Assembly (NCBI RefSeq): GCF_018362975.1
Contig: NZ_CP074371.1
Location: forward strand, 4,960,001 to 5,024,000
Length of the DNA stretch: 64,000 nucleotides
Direction: 5' to 3'
DNA from: Nocardia tengchongensis
GTDB lineage: Bacteria; Actinomycetota; Actinomycetes; Mycobacteriales; Mycobacteriaceae
Under the pieces are notes generated by a model. That model was not told the origin of the DNA. It saw only the letters and a program-made list of their open reading frames with translations, and did not search any database. The translations under genes were made by a program, and so were the position numbers. Positions 26,508 through 35,766 of this stretch are shown in pieces (the stretch's first letter is position 1; the number at the start of each line of letters is the position of its first letter).

Positions 26508-27581
26508 ATGAGCGATCTGGTGACCCGCGCGCAGATCACCCTGCTGTCGCGGACTCTGCACGTGCCCGAGGAGCAGTTGGCCCATCTGGAGCAGCTGGGC
26601 GCGGCGAACCTGCACGAATTGCAGCAGCGGATGGCGACGGTGATGTTCGCCGCGCACAACGCGATCTTCTCGCGGCTGTCGATGCTGGTGCCGATCGTGC
26701 CGCTGAGCATTTCGATCCCGATCGTGCAGCGCGTGGTGCCGCCGGTGATGGCCGGGCGGGCGGCGGGCGCGATCGCGGTCGACCACCCGCAGAAGGCCGC
26801 CGAGGCGGTCAGCCTGCTCGATCCGGTCTACGCCGCCCAGGCGGTGCCCTACGTCGACCCGCACAGTGTCGGGCAGCTCGCCGAGATGGCGCCGGTCGAG
26901 CCGGTCATGCGGATCATCAACGAGTTGCTCGCGCGCGGGGACCACATCTCCGCAGGACCGTTCCTGGCCTACGCCACACCGACATTGGTGCAGGGGGTCG
27001 AGGAGCTCGTGCACGATGACGAGGGCTTGATCCGCTCGGCGTCCTACTCGTACTCCGGGACCAATATCAGCGTGATCGTGCGGCACCTGCTGTCCGGTCC
27101 GGGACGGCGCATCCCGAAACTGGTGCACACCATCCTGAATGGTTCCCAGGAGCTGCGGTTGGCGGCGTTGTCGGTCTTCGCCCGCTGTGACAGCGATGTC
27201 GTCACTCCGATCGGCGACATTCTCTTCGAGCTGGGCTCTACCGAGGAGATCGCCGACCTGGTCCGGACTTTCCTCGCCGCCGCCGCGATGCCGGAGACTC
27301 TTCGTTTCGTCGCCGAATTCAGCCCCTCGGCGCTGGACCTGCTGGCCGCCAACCCGATCGTCGCCGAGCCCGACCTGATCGCGGCCCTCGTCGACGCGGC
27401 CGACGGCTCCACCGAGCCCGCGGTGTGGCGGGGTCTGCTGGCACTGGCGAACCGCACCGAGCCGGCCGTCGCCGGTGAATTCGCCACCGCGGTAGCGCAA
27501 TTGGATCCGGCGATCCTGGCGCAGGTTGCCGACCTGGGGCTGAGCGAGGAGCTGGCCGCGCTCACGGCTCGGGCCGAATAG
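26508..27581 (+). CDS. Helical-repeat protein of unknown function, paralogue A
   Basis: 357 residues. I do not recognise the family. It is clearly paralogous to the product of 33060-34277 (shared stretches TRAQ.LL.RTLHVP, LHELQQRM, AAGAI, LLARGD/RRD, AGPFLAYATP, DDEGLIRSA and LRLAALSVFARC). Residues about 60-85 are hydrophobic with prolines (MLVPIVPLSISIPIVQRVVP), more like a membrane-associated hairpin than a full transmembrane helix. The rest is a series of helices with DP-containing turns (LLDPVYAAQAVPYVDPHSV), reminiscent of MgtE-N or HEAT-like superhelices. Probably cytoplasmic or membrane-peripheral and a binding scaffold; no catalytic motif is seen. Confidence 0.7.
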   Translation: MSDLVTRAQITLLSRTLHVPEEQLAHLEQLGAANLHELQQRMATVMFAAHNAIFSRLSMLVPIVPLSISIPIVQRVVPPVMAGRAAGAIAVDHPQKAAEAVSLLDPVYAAQAVPYVDPHSVGQLAEMAPVEPVMRIINELLARGDHISAGPFLAYATPTLVQGVEELVHDDEGLIRSASYSYSGTNISVIVRHLLSGPGRRIPKLVHTILNGSQELRLAALSVFARCDSDVVTPIGDILFELGSTEEIADLVRTFLAAAAMPETLRFVAEFSPSALDLLAANPIVAEPDLIAALVDAADGSTEPAVWRGLLALANRTEPAVAGEFATAVAQLDPAILAQVADLGLSEELAALTARAE

Positions 27582-27626
27582 CCCGGTGAAGTGTCGCGGG
27601 CCGGGAATCACGGCCCGCGACAAGGG

Positions 27627-28520
27627 TTATCGGCGCGAGGACGTCGTGGCGCGCAGCTCCTCGACGGTCCGTTCGAAGGCGTCCGCGCCGTGACCGGCCT
27701 CGATCTGACGATCCACCAGTGCGGCGAGCCCGCCGAGCGGTTCGAAGGTGACTCCGGCGTCGGCTGCCGCGCCGCGCAGGGCATCGAGCGCGGATTTGGT
27801 GAACACCAGATCCTGGAAGACATCGGCGGTGTAGTCGCCGCCGTCGATGATCTTGGCGAAGGCCGGCAGGGACTGCGTCATGGCCGCCACCCAGGCGGTC
27901 GCGCGGGTCGCGAACTCCGAGGCGGTGACCCCGGCCGTACCCATCAGGGCCGCTCCCTGGAAGAACCCGCCGAACATCGCGTACATCGACGAGAGCAGCG
28001 CGAAGTCCCACAGCGCTGCCAAGCCCGGGTCGGACCCGAAATACTCGGCGGATCCCAGCAATTCGAGGGTCTGCCGCTGCGCCTGGAACACCGAGTCCGA
28101 TCCGCTGTAGAGGATGCTCGAGCCGGGCCCGCCGATCATGGCCGGCACCGCCATGATTCCGCCGTCGAGGAAGTCGATCCCCCGGGCGGCTGCCCACGCG
28201 GCCAATTCCCGTGACTGCTCGGGGCTGGTGCTGGTCAGGTTGAGCCACTGTTTGCCGGCCAGTTCGGCGGCGATCGGGTCGAGCGTCTCGTGCACCGACG
28301 CGTGGTCGAGCAACACGGTGACGATCAGCTCGCCGCCACGCGCCGCCGCACCCGCCGTGGCGGCCGGAACCGCGCCTGCCGCTGCGGCTTCCGCGTCACG
28401 GCCCGGCGTTCTGTTCCACACGGTGGTCGGTACGCCGGCGGTCACGAATCGCACCGCCAGCGCGCGGCCCATCGCCCCGAGTCCGAGGACGGTGACCGGG
28501 CTGTACTGAATATTCGTCAT
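27627..28520 (-). CDS. Imine reductase-like NAD(P)-dependent oxidoreductase
   Basis: 297 residues from the ATG at 28520, with AGGAG upstream. The N-terminal Rossmann domain has the dinucleotide loop VLGLGAMGRALA and VWNRTPGR, whose Arg suits NADPH. The middle (FLDGGIMAVPAMIGGPGSSI) and the C-terminal all-helical dimerisation domain match the 3-hydroxyisobutyrate dehydrogenase / imine reductase superfamily. The Lys typical of 3-HIBADH active sites is not evident, which points towards the imine reductase branch. The substrate is unknown. It is convergent with helical-repeat gene A and is the last of four leftward genes. Confidence 0.8.
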   Translation of the reverse strand: MTNIQYSPVTVLGLGAMGRALAVRFVTAGVPTTVWNRTPGRDAEAAAAGAVPAATAGAAARGGELIVTVLLDHASVHETLDPIAAELAGKQWLNLTSTSPEQSRELAAWAAARGIDFLDGGIMAVPAMIGGPGSSILYSGSDSVFQAQRQTLELLGSAEYFGSDPGLAALWDFALLSSMYAMFGGFFQGAALMGTAGVTASEFATRATAWVAAMTQSLPAFAKIIDGGDYTADVFQDLVFTKSALDALRGAAADAGVTFEPLGGLAALVDRQIEAGHGADAFERTVEELRATTSSRR

Positions 28521-28688
28521 TGCGGGACAACTCCTGCTCGCATTGTCGAGGACTGGGCAGCGCGCGCTGTGATCGAGGCTGCCGCCAACGGCGTTGCCCC
28601 ACAAGTACGCACAAATTCCTCAGACACTGACCGCGAGGTATGTGTCCAGCTCGAGCGCGGACCGTCGGCGAGAAGACCTCGGCGACGG

Positions 28689-30140
28689 CTACCCGGCTTC
28701 CGGGGCGCGGGCCGCGGCGGATCCGGCTACGCGGCCGAAGGCCAGGGCGTCGGCGATGTGGAAGCCGCCGTCCTTGCACCACGAGTAGGTCGAGCTGACG
28801 TTTCCCGCGGCGTAGAGGCCGGGGATGGGGTTGGCGAAAGGGTCCAGGACTTGGGCGTTTTCGTTGCGGCGGGGGCCGCCGTTGCTCCAGGCCAGCAAGG
28901 GGGCGCTGGTGAAGGCGTAGTAGGGGGCTTCGGCGATGGGTGACAGGGTCTTCGCGGGGCGGGCGAACTGATCGTCGGTTCCGGTCGCGCAGGCGGCGTT
29001 GTAGCGATCGACGGTGCCGGACAGGACCTCCGGGTCGACGTCGAGCAGGGCGGCTAGTTCCTCGAGGGTGTCGGCTCGGTGGATCCAGCCGGCGTCGATC
29101 TCGGCGGAGTTGTCGGAGCTCCAGTCGTAGCCTTCGACGAGGGTGGCCCAGCCGACGGCCAGGCGTTCGCGGCCGGGGACGATCGGGCCTGCGCGGCGGG
29201 CGGATTCGTCGAAGACGATATGCATCGGGGTGGTGGGGAACAGTTGGTAGGAGCCGTTGATGCGGGCGTGGCCGTGACCGAGCGCGACGCGCTCGTTGCA
29301 CAGGCGGCGGCCGTCGAAGCCCACGTAGATGAAGGCGTTGGTGCTGGGGAATGCGGTGTAGAAACCGGCTTCATGGCCGGGGGCTCGCAGGCCGGGCAGG
29401 GTCATCATGTTGGACATGTGCCACAGGTCGGCTCCGGCCGCGAGGGCCATGCGCAGCCCGTCGCCGGTGGCGGCCGGGGTGCCCCACACCACCGGGTCGG
29501 TCAGCCGCAGGTGGTCGCGGACCATGTCGGGGTTGGCTTCGAAGCCGCCGGTGGCCAGCACGACGCCGCGGGTGGCTCGCACGCGCAGTGCGGTGCCGTC
29601 GGGTCCAAAGGCCAGCACACCGAGGACCGCGCCCTGGTCGATGATCAGTTCACGGGCGGGGGTGCCCAGGCGCACCTCGATGCCGCGGGCGTGGACCGCG
29701 CCCGACAGGGCCGCCCACAGCAGGCCATCACCCATGCGGCCCTCGACGCCGACCCAGCCGCGCATGACATCACTGCCTTCGAGGTCGGGGAACTCCGGCG
29801 GCGGAGTGACCGCCACCCCGACCGGGATGCCGAGGCTTTCCATCCACTCGCTGTTGCGGGCGGTCTCGCGGGCCCACACCTCGATCACGGGCTCGGGGAT
29901 CGGGCGGCCGGCGCTGAGGCTGCGCAGATAGACAGCGGCCCGCTCGGGGTCCTGGTTGTCGAACCAGACCGCGCCCGAGACCCGGGTGCTGCCGCCGGCG
30001 CGGTCACCGGACTCCTTGTCCAGCACCAGCACTCGCGCCCCGGCGTCATGGGCGCTGATGGCGGCCGCGCACCCGGCCCCGCCGAACCCCACGACCACCA
30101 CGTCGGCCTCGACATCCCACGACAACCCCGCATCGACCAC
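28689..30140 (-). CDS. FAD-dependent oxidoreductase, fumarate reductase / 3-ketosteroid dehydrogenase-like
   Basis: 483 residues from a GTG at 30140 (GGAAGGAC upstream). N-terminal FAD-binding motif DVVVVGFGGAGCAAAISAHD, then GGSTRVSGAVWF, GVVLATGGFEAN and the C-terminal GLYAAGNVSSTYSWCKDGGF. This is the FAD_binding_2 fold shared by flavocytochrome fumarate reductases and ketosteroid dehydrogenases. Actinomycetes use such enzymes for steroid or polyketide dehydrogenation, but no steroid genes surround it. It is followed after about 170 bases by the imine-reductase-like gene and preceded by a flavin monooxygenase, all leftward. Confidence 0.82.
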   Translation of the reverse strand: MVDAGLSWDVEADVVVVGFGGAGCAAAISAHDAGARVLVLDKESGDRAGGSTRVSGAVWFDNQDPERAAVYLRSLSAGRPIPEPVIEVWARETARNSEWMESLGIPVGVAVTPPPEFPDLEGSDVMRGWVGVEGRMGDGLLWAALSGAVHARGIEVRLGTPARELIIDQGAVLGVLAFGPDGTALRVRATRGVVLATGGFEANPDMVRDHLRLTDPVVWGTPAATGDGLRMALAAGADLWHMSNMMTLPGLRAPGHEAGFYTAFPSTNAFIYVGFDGRRLCNERVALGHGHARINGSYQLFPTTPMHIVFDESARRAGPIVPGRERLAVGWATLVEGYDWSSDNSAEIDAGWIHRADTLEELAALLDVDPEVLSGTVDRYNAACATGTDDQFARPAKTLSPIAEAPYYAFTSAPLLAWSNGGPRRNENAQVLDPFANPIPGLYAAGNVSSTYSWCKDGGFHIADALAFGRVAGSAAARAPEAG

Positions 30141-30270
30141 GACCGCACCGTCCTTCCGTCTCGTCTACCGCGAACGGAACCAGCACCGTGCGCGGACCGA
30201 AAACGCCGGTCCCACTCAGCGGATCCCGTCACCCGCACCCGCGACGATCATCGGTCACCGCGCGATCGGG

Positions 30271-31791
30271 TCAGAGCGGATCGCCGAACCACGTCGTGAG
30301 CGCGAGGTCCAGGGCGTGTGGTTCGGCCGAGGTCCAGCACACGATGCCGTCGGGACGGATCAGCAGGGCCAGCGGTTCGCGCGGCTGGGCGGGCTTGGCG
30401 GTGACGACCGTGACCCGATCCGACCACGGGGCCGCCTGCTCGCGCAGGGCCGGGGAATCGGTCAGGTCGAGCAGAACCGCTGCGCCGGAGCCGAAATGGT
30501 CGGCGACGCGGGTGCCGTCGGCCAGCTCGAAGTCGGGGGCGGCCTTGCCGACCAGGGGATCGGCACTGCCCAGGTCGTAGCGGTGCAGGACACCGGAGAT
30601 CTTGGTCAGCACCCGGGTGGTGGCGGCGCGGGTGTCGAGCAGGTCGGCGGTGACCGCGCGCAGGGCGCGGCTGCGCGGGTCGGTACGCATGAGCGCGACC
30701 TGCGCGCGGGTCCAATCCAGCACCCAGGCGCCGATCGGATGGCGTTCGCGAGTGTAGGTGTCCAGCAACGATTCCGGAGAGCGGCCACGAATGACGGCGG
30801 CCAGCTTCCAGCCGAGGTTGACCGCGTCGCCGACGCCGAGGTTGAGGCCCTGACCGCCGAACGGCGAGTGCACATGGGCGGCATCGCCGGCGAGCAGCAC
30901 CCGGCCCTTGCGATAGTCGGGGACCTGGCGGGTGTTATCGGTGAAGCGGGTCGCCGAGATCACCCGGGAAATGGACACTTTCACACCGGTGACGCGTTCG
31001 AAACTGTCCTCGAGTTCTTGCGCGGTGATCGGGGTGGTCCGGTCGGCGGGCGGGCCGTCGAGTTCGACGGTCAGGAAGCGGCCGGGGATCGGGCCGTTGA
31101 CGAAGATGCCGGTAGGGGTGGTGTGCCAGCCCAGGGGCACGTTCTCCGCCCCGGTCATCTCGACCAGCGCCTGGCGGCCGGTGATTTCGGGGTCCAGGCC
31201 CGGGAATTCGAACCCGGCGAGCTTGCGCACGGTACTGCGGCCGCCGTCGCAGCCGACCAGCCAGCTCGCGCGAATGCTGTGGTCACCGCACTGCACGGTG
31301 ATGCCGATGCCGTCGTCGGAGAATCCGGTCACCTCGACACCGCGACGCACGGGCACCCCGAGTTCGGCGGCACGTTCGGCCAGCATGGCCTCGATGGACT
31401 GCTGATCGATGAAGCGGACGTCGCCGGCCGGTCCGATATCGGCGAAGGCCGGGTCCTCGCCGTCGATATTGTCCTGCCAGAGCATGATTCCGGCGAAGTG
31501 TGCGCCCGCGGGCCGACGCACCGGCGCGGCCTGCACCTGCTTCATGCCGCCGAACATCTGGCCCATGCGGCCCATCGCCGCCTGCTGGACCTCCCGCATC
31601 CGCGGCAGCAACCCGCGCCGGTCCAATGCCTGGGCGGTGGGCACGTTGATCGCGCCCGCCTTGATCGTCGTATCCGGTGCGGTCAGCCGTTCGACCACCA
31701 GCACGTCCACGCCCGCCAGGCGCAGTTCACACGCCAGCATGAGTCCGACCGGTCCGGCCCCGACCACCACCACGTCTCGTGTCTCGTTCAT
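30271..31791 (-). CDS. FAD-dependent aromatic monooxygenase (PheA/TfdB type) with C-terminal thioredoxin-like domain
   Basis: 506 residues from the ATG at 31791; a GTG at 31800 is an alternative. Class A flavoprotein hydroxylase: N-terminal GXGXXG as VVVGAGPVGLMLACEL, middle DG motif VGCDGGRSTVRKLAG, and the FAD-ribityl GD motif RVLLAGDAAHVHSPFGGQGL. The last 90 residues (LVGKAAPDFELADGTRVADH onward) form the thioredoxin-like domain seen in phenol hydroxylase-like and rifampicin monooxygenase-like enzymes, here without a CxxC. Likely an NADPH-dependent hydroxylase of an aromatic or polyketide substrate. Confidence 0.85.
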   Translation of the reverse strand: MNETRDVVVVGAGPVGLMLACELRLAGVDVLVVERLTAPDTTIKAGAINVPTAQALDRRGLLPRMREVQQAAMGRMGQMFGGMKQVQAAPVRRPAGAHFAGIMLWQDNIDGEDPAFADIGPAGDVRFIDQQSIEAMLAERAAELGVPVRRGVEVTGFSDDGIGITVQCGDHSIRASWLVGCDGGRSTVRKLAGFEFPGLDPEITGRQALVEMTGAENVPLGWHTTPTGIFVNGPIPGRFLTVELDGPPADRTTPITAQELEDSFERVTGVKVSISRVISATRFTDNTRQVPDYRKGRVLLAGDAAHVHSPFGGQGLNLGVGDAVNLGWKLAAVIRGRSPESLLDTYTRERHPIGAWVLDWTRAQVALMRTDPRSRALRAVTADLLDTRAATTRVLTKISGVLHRYDLGSADPLVGKAAPDFELADGTRVADHFGSGAAVLLDLTDSPALREQAAPWSDRVTVVTAKPAQPREPLALLIRPDGIVCWTSAEPHALDLALTTWFGDPL

Positions 31792-31855
31792 GGGACCCAC
31801 TGTGGTGGTGGCCGATTGCCGGACGCTTGCGTCGGCTTGCGCGCGGCTTGCGCGG

Positions 31856-32878
31856 TCAGTTCCAGCCGCGCTGGTCCTGCTTGAGGGCGGTGTCGATGGC
31901 CAGACCGGAGGCCACCACCATCGACAGCAGCGGCTGCGGGAGCTGGCGGTGGATCTGCACCACGTAGTTGTCGGCGGAGGTGAACATGGTCTTGAGCAGG
32001 CCCTCCCACGTCTTGGTGATGCGGGCGACCTCCTGACCGGTGTGGTCGTGGATGGCGAAGTTCCAGGCCCGCCAGTTCTCGGCGCGGATGCCGCCGATCT
32101 GCTGACCGTTGACCACGAAGGAGAAGTTGATCTTGCCGATCATGTTCTCCTGGATGATCTCCCCGATCGGCGCGCCATTGCCGTGCTCGAGCAGGAACTT
32201 CGACTTGAACACCTTGGCGGGGCGGGTGATGCGCATCAGGCACTGCCCGTGCGCGTCGCGGATCTCGAGCTTGTGGGTCATGAACTGGTCGTAGCTGGAC
32301 AGGAAGCGCACGGCCTTCTTCAGCGCCGACTGCCCGACCTCGGCGACCGCGCCGATCTGGCGGCCGTGCTGATCGAAGACGCTGTACTCGTTGACCATTT
32401 CGATCAACTTGACCTTCTGGTTCACCACCAGCACCGGCTCGGTGAACACGGTGCCGCCGCCACCCTGCGCGGGCGCGACCCCGGCCTGCTGCCGAACCTG
32501 GCGCTGAATGTCGCCCGGGTTGTTGGCGCTGCCGACCTCGATCTCCCACGGGCTGGCCTCGCTGCGCGGGGCGAACTGCTGAGGCTGCTGGGCATAACCC
32601 TGCTGCGGCTGCTGCGCGTATTGCTGCCCGCCCGCGCCCTGCTGAGCGAACTGCTGCTGGCCGTATTGCTGCTGGCCAGGCTGCTGCGGCGCGAACCGCT
32701 GCTGCGGCTGGGACTGCTGCTGGGGCTGTTGCGGCTGCTGCTGGGGCTGGGCGGGTTGCTGGGCCGGGGCCGCCGGCTGCTGTTGGGGCTGTGTGTGATT
32801 GGTCCACTGGCTGCCGTCCCACCAGCGCAGCACTGGGGATCCGGGACGCTCGGGATACCATCCCGCGGGTTGACTCAT
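31856..32878 (-). CDS. LURP-one/scramblase-related protein with N-terminal DUF2510 and Q-rich linker
   Basis: 340 residues from the ATG at 32878. Three parts: a DUF2510-type Trp-rich start (PAGWYPERPGSPVLRWWDG), a long Gln/Pro-rich low-complexity linker (about residues 30-105), and a C-terminal tubby-like beta barrel of the LURP-one / phospholipid-scramblase-related type (TEPVLVVNQKVKLIEMVNEY to the end). In bacteria these barrels are thought to bind lipids at the membrane; true scrambling activity is not established. There is a short hydrophobic helix at the very end (PLLSMVVASGLAIDTAL). It is divergent from helical-repeat paralogue B, sharing a promoter region of about 125-180 bases. Confidence 0.8.
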   Translation of the reverse strand: MSQPAGWYPERPGSPVLRWWDGSQWTNHTQPQQQPAAPAQQPAQPQQQPQQPQQQSQPQQRFAPQQPGQQQYGQQQFAQQGAGGQQYAQQPQQGYAQQPQQFAPRSEASPWEIEVGSANNPGDIQRQVRQQAGVAPAQGGGGTVFTEPVLVVNQKVKLIEMVNEYSVFDQHGRQIGAVAEVGQSALKKAVRFLSSYDQFMTHKLEIRDAHGQCLMRITRPAKVFKSKFLLEHGNGAPIGEIIQENMIGKINFSFVVNGQQIGGIRAENWRAWNFAIHDHTGQEVARITKTWEGLLKTMFTSADNYVVQIHRQLPQPLLSMVVASGLAIDTALKQDQRGWN

Positions 32879-32909
32879 GGCCCGAATCCTAACGTCGTAC
32901 AGGGACTCT

Positions 32910-32949
32910 GCACTTTTTGCACTTTTTGCCGGGTGGTCACCTCTATGAT
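32910..32949 (+). promoter_or_regulatory. Tandem GCACTTTTT repeat and a -10 element upstream of paralogue B
   Basis: GCACTTTTT occurs twice head to tail at 32910-32927, an unusually A+T-rich run here. It is followed by TATGAT at 32944-32949, a five-of-six match to a -10 hexamer. No good -35 lies at the right distance, so activation by a factor binding the direct repeats is a reasonable reading. The region also serves the divergent LURP-one-like gene. Confidence 0.4.
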
Positions 32950-33003
32950 GGGCCCTCGACATCCGGGTGCCCAGCCCAGGCCAGCCGGGGAAATGGGGAA
33001 AGC

Positions 33004-33063
33004 ATGTCCGCCACAGTCGAATTCACAGGTTGCCACGCGCGCACGGTGCGGCCGCTCTTATGA
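33004..33063 (+). CDS. 19-codon leader ORF overlapping the start of paralogue B
   Basis: ATG at 33004 with GGGGAAAG at 32995-33002; it encodes MSATVEFTGCHARTVRPLL and stops at TGA 33061-33063, overlapping the ATG of the next gene (TTATGA). The big gene itself has no ribosome binding site of its own, so its translation may depend on termination of this leader. The peptide has no recognisable function. Whether it is regulatory or merely a coupling device is unknown. Confidence 0.4.
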   Translation: MSATVEFTGCHARTVRPLL

Positions 33064-34277
33064 CCGAACTGGTGACGCGAGCCCAACTCATCCTGCTGGC
33101 CCGGACCCTGCACGTGCCGGTGGAACGGCTCGCCCACCTCGAACACCTCGGCCCGCACCGGCTGCACGAACTGCAGCAACGCATGGCGGGCAACCTCTTC
33201 GACCGGCACACCCCGGTTTTCGAACGCATCGCCAAGCTCGTCCCCATCATTCCGCTGGCCATCTCGCTGCCGATCGTGCAGAAGCTGGTGCCGCCCACCA
33301 TGACCGGGCGCGCGGCCGGCGCGATCGGCGTGCTGTATCCGGACAAGGCGATCGAAGCGCTGCTGCGCCTGGACGTCTCCTACGCCGCGGACTGCGGACC
33401 GTACCTGGACCCGCGCACCGTCGGCCAGCTCACCGGCGACGCCCCGCCCGCACCAGTGGTGGCGATCCTCAACGAGCTGCTCGCGCGCCGCGACTACATC
33501 ACCGCGGGACCGTTCCTGGCCTATGCGACACCGGAACTGATCCGGGCCGTCGAGGAAGGCGTGCCCGACGACGAGGGACTGATCCGGTCGGCCGCCTACG
33601 CCTACTCGGCGGAATCGATCAGCGCGGTGATGCGGCAGCTGCTCACCGGCGACGGTCAGCGGGTGCCGCGGATGCTGGACACGGTCATCCACGGCTCCAA
33701 GGAGTTACGGCTGGCCGCGCTGTCGGTGTTCGCGCGCTGCGCCCCCGACGTGATCGCCGCGGTCGGCGACATCCTCTTCGAGGTGGCCCCGCCCTCGGCG
33801 GTCGCCGACCTGCTCACCACCTTCCTCGCCGCCGACGCCACCGACGACATGCTGCGCTTCATCGGCCGGCTCAGCCCGCAGGCGCTGACCCGCCTGGCCC
33901 TCAATCCGGTGCTGCCCGAGATCGCCGAGGCCCTCGTCGACGCCGTGGACGGCAGCAGCGACGTCGGGGTCTGGCGCGGGGTGCTCGAACCCCTGGCCCG
34001 TACCTCCGAGCAGGTGCGCCGCCGCGCCGGCGGGCGGCTGGCCCGGCTCGACCCGGCCACCGTGATCACGCTGCCGGCTCTGGCCCAGGCGGCGCGCCTG
34101 TGGCCGCCGCTGCTGTGGGTGCTGGCCGCCACCGACGTCGACGTCCAGTCCCGGGTCGGGGAACTGTGGGCCACCGCCACCCGCCTCGACCCCGACGTGC
34201 TCGAACGCCGCATCACCGATCAGCGGCTCGACGCGATGCTGACCACCCTCACCACCACCCTGCGTATGCTGCGCTGA
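33060..34277 (+). CDS. Helical-repeat protein of unknown function, paralogue B
   Basis: 405 residues from the ATG at 33060; the frame is open to 32967, but that part is unlike protein. It is a full-length paralogue of the product of 26508-27581, about 48 residues longer at the C-terminus. Conserved blocks are TRAQLILLARTLHVPVERLA, LHELQQRM, the hydrophobic Pro-containing LVPIIPLAISLPIVQKLVPP, GRAAGAIGV, LLARRDYITAGPFLAYATPE, DDEGLIRSAAYAYS and KELRLAALSVFARC. Predicted as a helical superhelix with a membrane-interacting hairpin near residues 60-80. No enzyme motif and no signal peptide. Function unknown; two copies within 7 kb suggest a duplicated, perhaps paired, component. Confidence 0.72.
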   Translation: MTELVTRAQLILLARTLHVPVERLAHLEHLGPHRLHELQQRMAGNLFDRHTPVFERIAKLVPIIPLAISLPIVQKLVPPTMTGRAAGAIGVLYPDKAIEALLRLDVSYAADCGPYLDPRTVGQLTGDAPPAPVVAILNELLARRDYITAGPFLAYATPELIRAVEEGVPDDEGLIRSAAYAYSAESISAVMRQLLTGDGQRVPRMLDTVIHGSKELRLAALSVFARCAPDVIAAVGDILFEVAPPSAVADLLTTFLAADATDDMLRFIGRLSPQALTRLALNPVLPEIAEALVDAVDGSSDVGVWRGVLEPLARTSEQVRRRAGGRLARLDPATVITLPALAQAARLWPPLLWVLAATDVDVQSRVGELWATATRLDPDVLERRITDQRLDAMLTTLTTTLRMLR

Positions 34278-34397
34278 CCGGGAAAACCTTGCGTGACCAC
34301 TGATTACAACCCCGGATCGCGGCCCGACCTGCGGCGCGCCGCACCCCGGCGGGCGGCGGGCCGACACGCGGGCCCGCCGAGGTGGTAGGACTGTGAC

Positions 34398-35747
34398 GTG
34401 TCCGAAACCGCCGAAACCCACACCCCCCGTGCCGTGTCGGAAGTCGTGGACCTGGTCAGCGCGCTGATCCGGTTCGACACCTCCAATACCGGCGAACTGG
34501 AAACCACCAAGGGCGAGCGTGAATGCGCGCAGTGGGTGGCCGAGCAACTCGAGGCCGCCGGGTACGAGACCGAATACGTCGAATCCGGGGCGCCGGGCCG
34601 CGGCAACGTGTTCGCGCGACTGCGCGGCGCGGACTCCTCGCGCGGCGCGCTGATGATGCACGGGCATCTGGACGTGGTGCCCGCCGAGGCCTCCGACTGG
34701 AGCGTGCACCCGTTCTCCGGGGCGGTCCGCGACGGCTACGTGTGGGGTCGCGGCGCCATCGACATGAAGGACATGGTCGGCATGATGCTGGCCGTCGCCC
34801 GCCAGTTCAAGATCGAGGGCACCGTCCCGCCGCGCGACATCGTGTGGGCGTTCGTCGCCGACGAGGAGAACGGCGGACGCTGGGGCAGTCAGTGGCTGGT
34901 CGAGCACCGCCCCGATCTGTTCGAGGGCGTCACCGAGGCCGTCGGCGAGGTCGGCGGGTTCTCGCTGACGGTGCCGCGCCCCGACGGCGAGGAACGCCGG
35001 CTGTATCTGGTGGAGACCGCCGAGAAGGGCCTGGGTTGGATGCGGTTGCGCGCCAAGGCCCGGGCCGGGCACGGCTCGTTCCTGCACGAGGACAACGCGG
35101 TGACGATTCTGTCGCAGGCGGTGGCGCGGCTGGGCACCCACACCTTCCCGCTGGTGGTCTCCGATTCGGTGGCCGAATTCCTGGCCGCGGTCTCGGAGGA
35201 GTCGGGTCTCGAATTCGATCCCACCGCACCGGGAATCGAGGATCAGCTGGCCAAGCTGGGCACCATCGCCCGCATCATCGGCGCGACCCTGCGCGACACC
35301 GCCAACCCCACCATGCTGCAGGCCGGCTACAAGGCCAACGTGATCCCGCAGACCGCCGAGGCGGTCGTCGACTGCCGCGTGGTGCCCGGCCGCCAAGCCG
35401 AATTCGAGAAGGAGGTCGACGCGCTCATCGGCCCGGACGTGGAGCGCGAGTGGATCACCAAACTCGACTCCTACGAGACCACCTTCGACGGGCACCTCGT
35501 CGACGCCATGAACGACGCCATCCTGGCCCACGACCCGGCCGGGCGCACCGTGCCCTACATGCTCTCGGGCGGCACCGACGCGAAAGCCTTCGCCAAGCTC
35601 GGAATTCGCTGCTTCGGGTTCGCGCCGCTGCGACTGCCGCCGGAACTGGACTTCTCGGCCCTGTTCCACGGGGTCGACGAGCGGGTTCCGGTGGAGGCGC
35701 TCGAATTCGGCACCCGCGTGCTGGAACACTTCCTGTTGCACAGCTGA
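34398..35747 (+). CDS. M20 family metallopeptidase / dipeptidase
   Basis: 449 residues from a GTG at 34398. M20 di-zinc peptidase: first metal site [11 protein letters not shown] (His and the catalytic-loop Asp), second [11 protein letters not shown] (bridging Asp), catalytic Glu pair FVADEENGG, and a C-terminal metal His in [11 protein letters not shown]. These enzymes cleave dipeptides or N-acyl amino acids in the cytoplasm; substrate specificity cannot be read off. It is followed by a PEBP-family gene 19 bases later in the same direction, probably cotranscribed, and both end at the strong hairpin at 36321-36357. Confidence 0.9.
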   Translation: MSETAETHTPRAVSEVVDLVSALIRFDTSNTGELETTKGERECAQWVAEQLEAAGYETEYVESGAPGRGNVFARLRGADSSRGALMMHGHLDVVPAEASDWSVHPFSGAVRDGYVWGRGAIDMKDMVGMMLAVARQFKIEGTVPPRDIVWAFVADEENGGRWGSQWLVEHRPDLFEGVTEAVGEVGGFSLTVPRPDGEERRLYLVETAEKGLGWMRLRAKARAGHGSFLHEDNAVTILSQAVARLGTHTFPLVVSDSVAEFLAAVSEESGLEFDPTAPGIEDQLAKLGTIARIIGATLRDTANPTMLQAGYKANVIPQTAEAVVDCRVVPGRQAEFEKEVDALIGPDVEREWITKLDSYETTFDGHLVDAMNDAILAHDPAGRTVPYMLSGGTDAKAFAKLGIRCFGFAPLRLPPELDFSALFHGVDERVPVEALEFGTRVLEHFLLHS

Positions 35748-35766
35748 CGATTCGAAAGGACTGCTC

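Noticed and set aside
31409..34303. Plus-strand open frame of 964 codons
   Set aside because: It is antisense to the monooxygenase and LURP-one-like genes, then runs out of frame with paralogue B; the composition is Arg/Ala/Leu-rich with no domain. A shadow of GC-rich codon bias.
33705..35741. Minus-strand open frame of 678 codons
   Set aside because: Antisense to helical-repeat paralogue B and the M20 peptidase, both of which have clear protein motifs.
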